Shown here: positions 6,600 through 14,300 of the stretch, one piece after another
How the letters are laid out: each line of letters begins with the position of its first letter
Numbering within the stretch: the stretch's first letter is position 1
Assembly: GCA_024277555.1 (NCBI GenBank)
Contig: JAJRUY010000346.1
Location: 1 to 18,490, forward strand
Direction of reading: 5' to 3'
DNA length: 18,490 nt
Source: Gammaproteobacteria bacterium
GTDB taxonomy: Bacteria > Pseudomonadota > Gammaproteobacteria > Chromatiales > Chromatiaceae
Translations under genes and position numbers: made by a program
Notes under the pieces: model-generated
Database searches by the model: none
What the model was told of the DNA's origin: nothing
Seen by the model: only the letters and a program-made list of their open reading frames with translations

Positions 6600-7778
6600 A
6601 TGAGTGACTTTACCTTTACTTCCGAGTCTGTGTCCGAGGGACATCCCGACAAGGTGGCTGACCAAATCTCTGATGCTGTTCTCGATGCCATCATCGAGCA
6701 GGATGAAAATCCCCAGCACGCCCGCGTGGCCTGTGAAACCATGGTCAAGACCGGTGCGGTCATCGTCGCCGGAGAAATCACCACCGATGCCTGGGTGGAT
6801 CTGGATGAACTGGTACGCAAGGTGATCTGCGAAATCGGCTACACCAGCTCGGATGTGGGATTCGACGGCAGCACCTGCGCGGTAATGTCACTCATCGGCA
6901 AGCAATCGAGCAACATCGCCCAGGGAGTGGATCGGGAAAAACCGGAAGACCAGGGTGCCGGCGACCAGGGCATGATGTTCGGCTACGCCACCAACGAAAC
7001 CGACGTGCTGATGCCTGCACCCCTCACTTATTCCCACCGCCTGGTGCAGCGCCAGGCGGAAATGCGCAAGAGCAAGGTGCTACCGTGGCTGCGTCCCGAC
7101 GCCAAAAGCCAGGTGAGCATGCACTATCAGGACGGCAAGATCGTTGGTGTGGATGCCGTTGTGCTATCCACTCAGCATGACCCCGGCATCGAATTGCACG
7201 ACCTGCAGGAAGCGGTGATGGAAAACATCATCAAGCCCGTGCTGCCGGAGGAGTGGATCACCAACAATACCCGCATTCACATCAACCCCACCGGCACATT
7301 CGTCATCGGCGGCCCGGTAGGGGACTGCGGACTCACCGGCAGAAAGATCATTGTGGACACCTATGGCGGCGCGGCCCGTCACGGCGGAGGCGCATTCTCC
7401 GGCAAGGATCCTTCCAAGGTGGATCGCTCCGCAGCCTATGCCGGGCGCTATGTGGCCAAGAATATCGTCGCCGCAGGTCTGGCGGATCGCTGTGAAATTC
7501 AGGTATCCTATGCCATCGGCGTGGCCAAGCCCACATCGGTTTCCATCAACACCTTTGGCACCGCCAAGGTGACGGACAAGCTGATCGAGGATCTGATAGG
7601 CAATCATTTCGATCTGACCCCTTGGGGAATCAGCCAGATGCTGGATCTGATCCGCCCCATCTACCGCCAGACAGCCGCCTACGGGCACTTTGGACGGGAC
7701 TACGACGAAGCCACGGGCGCTTTTAGCTGGGAGCGCACCGACAAAGCGGCGGCATTGAAGGCAGACGCCGGAATATAA
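6600..7778 (+). CDS. metK: S-adenosylmethionine synthetase
   Basis: Makes S-adenosylmethionine from methionine and ATP in the cytoplasm. The protein is 392 residues (E. coli MetK has 384) and is very similar throughout. SEGHPDK holds H15, GAGDQGMMFGYATNETDVLMP starts at 119, and the phosphate-binding GGGAFSGKDPSKVDRSAAY runs over 262-280. ISYAIGVA-type sequence and AAYGHFGR near the end complete the fold. The open frame reaches back to 6384, but the start at 6600 is set by homology at SDFTFTSESVSEGHPDK, and the upstream codons would cross the riboswitch and terminator. The ribosome site is poor: only GGGA at 6586-6589, while a better GGAG at 6573-6576 is too far away. First gene of metK-ahcY-metF-rsmE. 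Confidence 0.97.
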   Translation: MSDFTFTSESVSEGHPDKVADQISDAVLDAIIEQDENPQHARVACETMVKTGAVIVAGEITTDAWVDLDELVRKVICEIGYTSSDVGFDGSTCAVMSLIGKQSSNIAQGVDREKPEDQGAGDQGMMFGYATNETDVLMPAPLTYSHRLVQRQAEMRKSKVLPWLRPDAKSQVSMHYQDGKIVGVDAVVLSTQHDPGIELHDLQEAVMENIIKPVLPEEWITNNTRIHINPTGTFVIGGPVGDCGLTGRKIIVDTYGGAARHGGGAFSGKDPSKVDRSAAYAGRYVAKNIVAAGLADRCEIQVSYAIGVAKPTSVSINTFGTAKVTDKLIEDLIGNHFDLTPWGISQMLDLIRPIYRQTAAYGHFGRDYDEATGAFSWERTDKAAALKADAGI

Positions 7779-7787
7779 GTACATCAG

Positions 7788-7860
7788 CCTGTACCGAGGA
7801 GCGCTGCGACAGGATCTTCCTGCCAGGCTCGGTACAGGTTCATGAGAACAAACGGCGCTC
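7788..7860 (+). promoter_or_regulatory. SAH riboswitch upstream of ahcY
   Basis: The sequence matches the S-adenosylhomocysteine riboswitch signature CCGAGGAGCGCTGC ... CCAGGCTCGG ... GGCGCTC. P1 is an exact 11-bp helix, CCTGTACCGAG (7788-7798) with CTCGGTACAGG (7828-7838). P2 is CAGGA (7810-7814) with TCCTG (7818-7822). The pseudoknot joins GAGCGC (7799-7804) to GCGCTC (7855-7860) perfectly. It lies 9 nt after the metK stop and 30 nt before ahcY. No terminator follows, so control is probably at translation; family members switch the gene on when SAH accumulates. Confidence 0.95.
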
Positions 7861-7890
7861 ATCATTTAACATTTTTACCGAGGTTGAATC

Positions 7891-9288
7891 ATGAGCAACG
7901 AAGACTACAAAGTAGCTGACATGTCCCTGGCCGACTGGGGACGCAAGGAAATCGCCATTGCCGAAACGGAAATGCCCGGCCTGATGGCGCTGCGCGCCAA
8001 GTACGGTGACAGCAAGCCCCTGTCCGGCGCACGCATTGCCGGCTCCCTGCATATGACCATCCAGACAGCAGTTCTGATCGAAACTCTGACTGCCCTGGGC
8101 GCCGAAGTGCGTTGGGCATCGTGCAATATCTACTCCACCCAGGATCATGCTGCGGCAGCCATCGCCGCGGACAGCGTACCGGTATTTGCCTTCAAGGGCG
8201 AAACCCTCACCGAATACTGGGACTACACCCACCGCATCATGCAATGGGCCGATGGTGGCACTCCCAACATGATTCTGGATGACGGCGGCGATGCCACCCT
8301 GCTCATCAATCTGGGAGCCAAGGCGGAAAAGAATCTTTCGGTGCTGGACAATCCAAGCAGCGAAGAGGAAGAAGTGCTGTATGCGGCGATCAAAAAACGT
8401 ATCGGGGAGCAGCCCGACTGGTATTCCAATATTCTCAAGAACATCAAGGGAGTAACCGAGGAAACCACTACCGGCGTACACCGCCTTTACCAGATGGCGG
8501 AAAACAACGACCTGCCCTTCCCGGCGTTCAACGTCAACGATTCGGTCACCAAATCCAAGTTCGACAACCTCTACGGCTGCCGCGAATCCCTGGTGGACGG
8601 CATCAAGCGCGCCACGGATGTGATGATTGCCGGCAAGATCGCGGTGGTGCTTGGCTATGGCGACGTGGGCAAGGGCTGCGCCCAGTCCCTGCGCGGCCTG
8701 GGTGCTACCGTATGGATTACGGAAATCGACCCCATTTGCGCATTGCAGGCGGCGATGGAAGGTTATCGTGTAGTCACCATGGACGAAGCTGCTTCCCAGG
8801 GTGACATCTTCGTCACCGCCACCGGCAACTTCCATGTCATCGACCATGACCACATGGCGGCGATGAAAAACCAGTCCATCGTCTGCAACATCGGGCATTT
8901 CGACAACGAAATCAATGTCGCCAGCCTGGAGCAATACCAGTGGGAAGAAATCAAGCCCCAGGTGGATCACATCATTTTCCCCGATGGCAAGCGCATCATC
9001 CTGCTGGCTCAGGGCCGCCTGGTGTATCTGGGCTGCGCCACCGGCCATCCCAGCTTCGTCATGTCCAACTCCTTCACCAACCAGGTGCTGGCGCAGATGG
9101 AGCTGTTCAACCAGACCGGCCAATACAAAAACGAGGTCTATGTCCTGCCCAAGAAGCTGGACGAGGAAGTCGCACGCCTGCATATCGACAAGATTGGCGT
9201 CCGTCTCACGCAGCTTTCCAGGGTTCAGGCTGACTACATTGGTGTTCCCGTGGAAGGCCCGTACAAACCCGATCATTACCGCTACTGA
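7891..9288 (+). CDS. ahcY: S-adenosylhomocysteine hydrolase
   Basis: Splits S-adenosylhomocysteine, the by-product of methyl transfer, into adenosine and homocysteine, using tightly bound NAD. It has 465 residues, the long bacterial form with an insertion at about 145-185. Landmarks are GSLHMTIQTAVLIETL at 51-66, WASCNIYSTQDHAAAAIA at 75-92, DDGGD at 130-134, ETTTGVHRL at 191-199, NVNDSVTKSKFDN at 214-226, the NAD-binding GYGDVGKG at 255-262, and the C-terminal KPDHYRY that completes the partner subunit's cofactor site. ATG at 7891 has GAGG at 7880-7883. It lies 112 nt after metK, a space filled by the SAH riboswitch, and is followed by metF after 50 nt. Confidence 0.97.
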   Translation: MSNEDYKVADMSLADWGRKEIAIAETEMPGLMALRAKYGDSKPLSGARIAGSLHMTIQTAVLIETLTALGAEVRWASCNIYSTQDHAAAAIAADSVPVFAFKGETLTEYWDYTHRIMQWADGGTPNMILDDGGDATLLINLGAKAEKNLSVLDNPSSEEEEVLYAAIKKRIGEQPDWYSNILKNIKGVTEETTTGVHRLYQMAENNDLPFPAFNVNDSVTKSKFDNLYGCRESLVDGIKRATDVMIAGKIAVVLGYGDVGKGCAQSLRGLGATVWITEIDPICALQAAMEGYRVVTMDEAASQGDIFVTATGNFHVIDHDHMAAMKNQSIVCNIGHFDNEINVASLEQYQWEEIKPQVDHIIFPDGKRIILLAQGRLVYLGCATGHPSFVMSNSFTNQVLAQMELFNQTGQYKNEVYVLPKKLDEEVARLHIDKIGVRLTQLSRVQADYIGVPVEGPYKPDHYRY

Positions 9289-9294
9289 GGGCAG

Positions 9295-9328
9295 GCTGCC
9301 GGATTTCATCTTCGTGAATCCCGGCAGC
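9295..9328 (+). repeat. Strong hairpin between ahcY and metF
   Basis: GCTGCCGGATTTCA (9295-9308) pairs with TGAATCCCGGCAGC (9315-9328), 12 of 14 positions matching, with the loop TCTTCG. It begins 7 nt after the ahcY stop and ends 10 nt before the metF start. No T-run follows, so read-through into metF is expected. It covers the place where the metF ribosome site should be. Confidence 0.6.
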
Positions 9329-9338
9329 TGTTTCAACC

Positions 9339-10211
9339 ATGGATACAGCAAATAAAGAAACACCCGCCATCAGCTTCGAGCTGTTTCCGCCCAAGACTGA
9401 AAAGGGCATGGAAAATCTCAAGCAGGTGGTGCTGAAACTCAGGCGGCTGGAACCCCAGTATTTCAGCGTCACCTATGGCGCCGGAGGCTCTACCCAGGAG
9501 CGCACCTTTTCCACCGTGGACTGGCTGCGTGAGCAGGGTATAGATACAGCACCACACCTGTCCTGCATCGGTACAGAAAAAAATGAGATCCTGGAGATTC
9601 TCAAGCACTACCAGGCGCAAGGCATAAGGCGCATCGTTGCCCTGCGCGGGGATCTGCCCTCCGGTTCCGGCCTCGGCGGGTTGGGCGAGTTGAACTTTGC
9701 CAACGAGCTGGTGGCCCTGATCCGACAGTCTTTCGGCGATGATTTTCATATCGAGGTCGCTGCCTATCCCGAGTTCCACCCCCAGGCGGAAAACGCCAGC
9801 CTGGATCTGGACAACTTCAAACGCAAGGTGGAAAGCGGCGCCCACGGGGCAATTACCCAGTATTTTTACAATGCGGATGCCTACTGGCGTTTTCTCGACG
9901 ACTGCAAGCAACGGGACATAGAAATACCCATTGTTCCAGGCATCATGCCGATTACCAACTACAACTCACTGGCACGTTTTTCCGATGCCTGCGGCGCAGA
10001 GATCCCGCGCTGGATCCGCAAGCGCCTGGAATCCTACGGGGATGATTTGAGCAGCATCCAGGAATTTGGAGCAGAAGTAGTTACGCAGCTTTGCCAGCAG
10101 CTCCTCGATGGCGGCGCACCGGGGCTGCATTTCTACACCATGAACCAATCCGGCAGCGTACTGCAAATCTGCTCGGCACTCGGATTGCCAGATGGTACGA
10201 CCGCCGCGTAA
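9339..10211 (+). CDS. metF: 5,10-methylenetetrahydrofolate reductase
   Basis: A flavoenzyme that reduces methylene-THF to methyl-THF, the methyl donor for remaking methionine from the homocysteine that AhcY releases. It is 290 residues, a normal bacterial length (E. coli 296). SFELFPPKT holds the catalytic E14, and SVTYGAGGS is at 43-51. ALRGDLP holds D105, which corresponds to the flavin-tuning aspartate, AAYPEFHP is at 141-148, ITQYFYN holds Q174, and VPGIMPI follows. The ATG at 9339 is the first in frame after a TGA at 9315-9317, so the start is secure, yet there is no clear Shine-Dalgarno sequence. It overlaps rsmE by 20 nt at its 3' end. Confidence 0.96.
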   Translation: MDTANKETPAISFELFPPKTEKGMENLKQVVLKLRRLEPQYFSVTYGAGGSTQERTFSTVDWLREQGIDTAPHLSCIGTEKNEILEILKHYQAQGIRRIVALRGDLPSGSGLGGLGELNFANELVALIRQSFGDDFHIEVAAYPEFHPQAENASLDLDNFKRKVESGAHGAITQYFYNADAYWRFLDDCKQRDIEIPIVPGIMPITNYNSLARFSDACGAEIPRWIRKRLESYGDDLSSIQEFGAEVVTQLCQQLLDGGAPGLHFYTMNQSGSVLQICSALGLPDGTTAA

Positions 10212-10926
10212 CTGGATCCCGCTGTCCCTGGCTGTGGGAGACGAGATACAACTCCCCGACCAGGTCGCCCACCATGTACGGCAGGTGCTGCGCATGAAGC
10301 AGGATCAGGAAATCATCCTGTTCAACGGCGCGGACGGCAGAGACTACCGGGCTAGCCTGGTTCAGGTAGACAGAAAAGTGGTAGCCGCCAGGATCACCTC
10401 CGCCAGCAAGACAGAACCCCGAGCACCGCTCTCCATTCGGCTGGCTCTGGGTATTTCTCGCGGGGAACGCATGGATCTGGCCTTGCAGAAAAGCGTGGAG
10501 CTGGGGGTGGAGCAAATCACCCCCTTGTTTACGGAGCGCACCCAGGTAAAGCTTTCTGCCGAGCGACAGAAAAAACGCCTGGTGCACTGGCAGGGAATCA
10601 TCATTAGCGCCTGTGAGCAATGTGGACGGCGGCGCCTGCCCATATTGCTTCCTGCGCAAAGCTACCGCCAGTGGCTGGAACACAAGGAGGAAAATATATT
10701 GCTTCTGGATCCAGGCGCAAAACTCAGCCTTGCCAGCATTGGCAAGCCGGAATCCAGCCTGTGTTTTCTCAGTGGCCCCGAAGGGGGATTCAGCTCAGGG
10801 GAAATAAAAGCCGCGCTTGTCGCCGGATGCCCCCTGGTGCGTCTGGGACCGAGAGTGTTGCGCACGGAAACTGCGCCCCTGGCGGCAATTGCCGCCGCCC
10901 AGACCCTATGGGGTGACTTTCTGTAA
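10192..10926 (+). CDS. rsmE: 16S rRNA (uracil1498-N3)-methyltransferase
   Basis: A SPOUT-class enzyme that uses SAM to methylate N3 of U1498 in 16S rRNA. It is 244 residues, as in E. coli (243). The N-terminal PUA-like part includes HHVRQVLRMKQDQEIILFNG at 27-46. The SPOUT domain shows ISRGERMDLALQKSVELGVEQITPLFTER, then EQCGRRRLP at 142-150, and the trefoil-knot SAM site GPEGGF (195-200) and LGPRVLRTETAPLAAI (218-233). The start overlaps metF by 20 nt, indicating translational coupling at the end of the SAM-cycle operon. The 3' end overlaps the convergent cheW-like gene by 21 bp. Confidence 0.95.
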   Translation: MVRPPRNWIPLSLAVGDEIQLPDQVAHHVRQVLRMKQDQEIILFNGADGRDYRASLVQVDRKVVAARITSASKTEPRAPLSIRLALGISRGERMDLALQKSVELGVEQITPLFTERTQVKLSAERQKKRLVHWQGIIISACEQCGRRRLPILLPAQSYRQWLEHKEENILLLDPGAKLSLASIGKPESSLCFLSGPEGGFSSGEIKAALVAGCPLVRLGPRVLRTETAPLAAIAAAQTLWGDFL

Positions 10927-11382
10927 CAGCGCCCCCAAGCGTTCCAGGTCAGGAATCAGCACTTCCGCGTCCTGCACCCTCACCCGGTCGCTGATGGGCC
11001 AGTCATCCGGCCAGGGATCACCGTCAACCACTTCGAGATTTTCCTCATTCAGCGTCACCAGACGCGGCATTCCCGTGGCTTCGATGCCAATGAAGGGGGT
11101 TTTCAGTTTGTCGGAAAACACATGCACGATGATGATGCGCTTGCGCCCGCGCTTGCCTTCCCGCTCCACGCCGAGTACGCGCTCCATGGATACCAGGGGC
11201 AGCACCAGGTTCCTCCAGGAAAAACTGCCCAGCAACCAGCTCGCCTCAGTGGTGTTCTCGTTGATTTCCCGATATCCCAGAATTTCGATTACCGCTGCCG
11301 CTGGAAGCAACAAGGGCATTTGCCGCTGCGGAATCAGCAGCCCCTGCAGATCGGTTGCCGCACCAGACTCAACGCTATGCAT
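10906..11382 (-). CDS. CheW-like adaptor of the Pil-Chp system (ChpC-like)
   Basis: A 158-residue single-domain CheW-type protein, expected to link the PilJ receptor to the ChpA kinase. Typical features are LLLPAAAVIEILGY near residues 24-37, WLLGSFSWRNLVLPLVSMERVLG at about 49-71, a basic EGKRGRKRIIIVHVF strand, and FIGIEATGMPRLVTL before the C-terminus. Its ATG overlaps the last 8 nt of chpA, so the two are translationally coupled. Position after chpA suggests ChpC rather than PilI, because PilI lies before pilJ in Pseudomonas. Sequence alone does not decide this, so no symbol is given. Its stop lies inside the 3' end of the convergent rsmE. Confidence 0.87.
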   Translation of the reverse strand: MHSVESGAATDLQGLLIPQRQMPLLLPAAAVIEILGYREINENTTEASWLLGSFSWRNLVLPLVSMERVLGVEREGKRGRKRIIIVHVFSDKLKTPFIGIEATGMPRLVTLNEENLEVVDGDPWPDDWPISDRVRVQDAEVLIPDLERLGALLQKVTP

Positions 11383-14300
11383 CGCTATTCTCCGCCAGCA
11401 GGGTGTAGATATTCTCCAGCAAATCGGTTTCCTGGTAGGGCTTGCCCAGGTAACGATTTACGCCCAGCTCCATGGCGCGCTCACGGTGTTTTTCACCGGT
11501 GCGGGAGGTAATCATGATGATGGGGATATCCGCCAGATCCGGCGTATTGCGAATATGGCGCGCCAGCTCATAGCCATCCATGCGCGGCATCTCGATATCC
11601 AGCAGCATGATATCCGGCTTCGCTTCCTGCAGGACGGTGATGGCATCCACTCCATCGCGTGCGGTAAGCACCTGCATGTTGTGGCGCTCCAGCAAACGGC
11701 TGGTAACCTTGCGCACGGTGATGGAGTCGTCCACCACCATCACCGTTATGCCTGCTGTCTCTTCTTCCTGCTCGACAATGGGTGCCTGGGTGACTACATC
11801 CGAACGCACCAAGGCGTTTACATCCAGCAGCAGCGCAATCTTGCCGTCCGCGAGAATGGTGCCGCCGGTAAACCAGCGCACACCGCTAAGTTGCGCCCCG
11901 ATGGATTTGACCACCACCTGATAGTTGCCCAGCAGCTGATCAAGCTGAATCGCCATGCGCTGTTCGCCGGAGCGCACCAGCAACAACGGATACCACTTTA
12001 CGTTTTCCTGAATCACCGGCTCGGAAATACCCAGCATGGCACCAAGGTAGCGAACCGGATATTGATGCCCTCCATATTCGATTCCCTCCGTATATCCCTT
12101 GTAACAGGAGAGCAGATCCTTGCGGGAAACCCGAATGATAACTTCTGCAGAACCATGAGGGATCGCCAGCACCTCATCGGCAACCTGCACCAGCAGAGCC
12201 TCAGAGATCGCCAGGGTAAAAGGCAGGCGGATGACAAAACTGCTGCCCTGACCACGCTGGGAAAGAATCTCCAAAGAGCCTCCCAGCTGCTTGATTTCAC
12301 TTACCACCGCATCCATGCCAACGCCACGGCCCGCCACCTGGGTCACCTCTGTCGCAGTGGTGAAACCGGGCTGCAGTATAAATTGATACAAGGCATCGTC
12401 GTTCACTTCCGTATCAGCCTCCAGCAAGCCATTGGCGACGGCCTTGTTGCGAATGGCCTCACTGTCCAGCCCGGCACCGTCGTCGGAGATGCTCAGCACC
12501 ACCTCGGTGCCTTCCCTGGACAACACCAGGGAAACTCTGCCGCTCTCTGGCTTGCCGTGGGCGGCGCGCTGCTCCGGCGGCTCAATGCCATGAGCAACGG
12601 CGTTGCGCAGCAAATGCTCCAAAGGCCCCATGATTCGATTGAGTATGGTGCGATCAATTTCTCCTTCCGCCCCCTGCACATGCAGCTCCGCCTTCTTGCC
12701 CAGATTCTGGGCGGTCTGGCGCACCACGCGCTGCAGCCTGGACGCCTGGCGGTTGAACGGCACCATGCGACTGCGCAGCAGCCCGTCCTGCAGATCATTC
12801 GTCACCCGCGCCTGCTGCAACATCAGGGTATCAGCATCCCGAGTCTGATCGCTCAGGGTATCACCGATGTTGGAAAGATCGTTGATGGTTTCCGACAACG
12901 CCCGGGACAGTTGCTGCAGGGTGGAATACTGATCCATTTCCAATGGATCAAAATCCTGGTAGCGCTTGCTCTCGCTTTCCCGCTCATGGCGCGAACGAAC
13001 CTGCACTTCGGTTTCCAGCTCCAGGGCACGCAACTGCTTGCGCAGGCGGGAAATAGTGTCGTTGAGTTCCCGCAGGTCGCTCTGCACGGTCTTGTTATGC
13101 TGCTCCAGACGGGCACGGTAGATACTCACCTCGCCAGCGTTATTTACCAGCTGATCGAGCAGTTCTGCCAGCACCCTGACACGCTCTCCCTTGCCTGCCA
13201 GTTCCTCTTCCGCCTGTAGCGGTGGTGGACGATGCTTTGCCCTGGTGGGAATTTCGCCTGCCGGGAAAGGCAGCACCTTTCCTTCAACATCCAACAGCTC
13301 ACTATCACCCAATAGCGCGGATTCAGTGAGCATTTGTGAATCCATCATAAATGACGAATCCATCTGGGTATCAACAATGGTGCTGGCTTCCGACATCTGG
13401 GAGTTGCTTTGCGACAACAGGGACTCGGAGGTACGCTCTTTACCCGCTTCGGGCAACTGCCATTGCTCGTCTGCAGCCGCCTGCTCCAGAGCCTGGGTAA
13501 GGTCTGCAAGTACCGGCACGGCTCCAGATCGCTGCAGCTGATCGATGGTGGTTTCGAGGGCATCCAGCCCCTGTCGCACCAAGGGAACCAGTTCGTCTTT
13601 AGGCGCAAGATCACCGGAGGCCAGATTTTCGAACAGGGATTCGAGGGCATGGCTTAGATCCCCCAGGGAAAACAGCCCGGCAAAACGTGCGTTCCCCTTG
13701 AGGGTGTGCAGGTTGCGCATCCATCCGTCAATGGGAGCCTGGGCGGTAAGATCTTCCTGCCACTGTGCATAGAATTCTTCCAGCTGTTCACTCAGCTCAC
13801 CGGCTTCTTCGAGGAAGATTTCCAGCATTTCCGGATCGACGTCCGGTTTGATCACTGTGAAAGCTGGCTCTGTCTCTTTTGATGCAGACTCCAGGGAGAC
13901 CTCAGGAACAAGCCCTCCCTCTTCATGCCAGGATTCGGAAAGCAGAATGGATTCAGGCTCTTCATCCATATGCCCGGCAACCAGCTGCTGCATACCCTGA
14001 GCAAGACTGCCGGCGATTTCTATCTGCGCCGTCAGATCCGGCAGCTTGCCATTCAGGTGCAGCATATCCAGAGCACTCTCAACGTCCTCAAGCACTTGGG
14101 CTATGCTGTTTTTGGTATCTTCATCCACCTCTCCCCGGGTTTCCAGAAGCACCTCAAAAAATGATTCCAGGCCTTGCAATACTTCACCCAGGGACCCAAA
14201 ACCAGCCAACCGGGCACCACCTTTGAGGGCATGTAGATCCCTGTAAATTTGCACTCCGGCTTCGGACAAGGGGCTTTCCCGCCATGCCACCATGTGTTCC

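Noticed and set aside
6412..6603. 63-codon open frame just before metK, ending in an ATGA overlap with its start
   Set aside because: It runs through the SAM-II 3' half, the terminator and two hairpins, has no ribosome site, and its protein resembles nothing known. The ATGA overlap is tempting but most likely chance.
7840..9363. 507-codon frame antisense to ahcY
   Set aside because: Long only because of the GC-rich codon pattern of ahcY; it contains the complement of the SAH riboswitch end and has no recognisable domain.
10881..10896. Perfect 16-bp palindrome GGCGGCAATTGCCGCC near the rsmE end
   Set aside because: It encodes the alanine-rich AAIAAA of RsmE and has no following T-run; probably a by-product of codon use rather than a terminator.
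10817..13219. 800-codon frame antisense to chpA
   Set aside because: Begins inside rsmE, crosses the cheW-like gene and opposes the clearly conserved kinase and receiver domains of chpA; a shadow frame.
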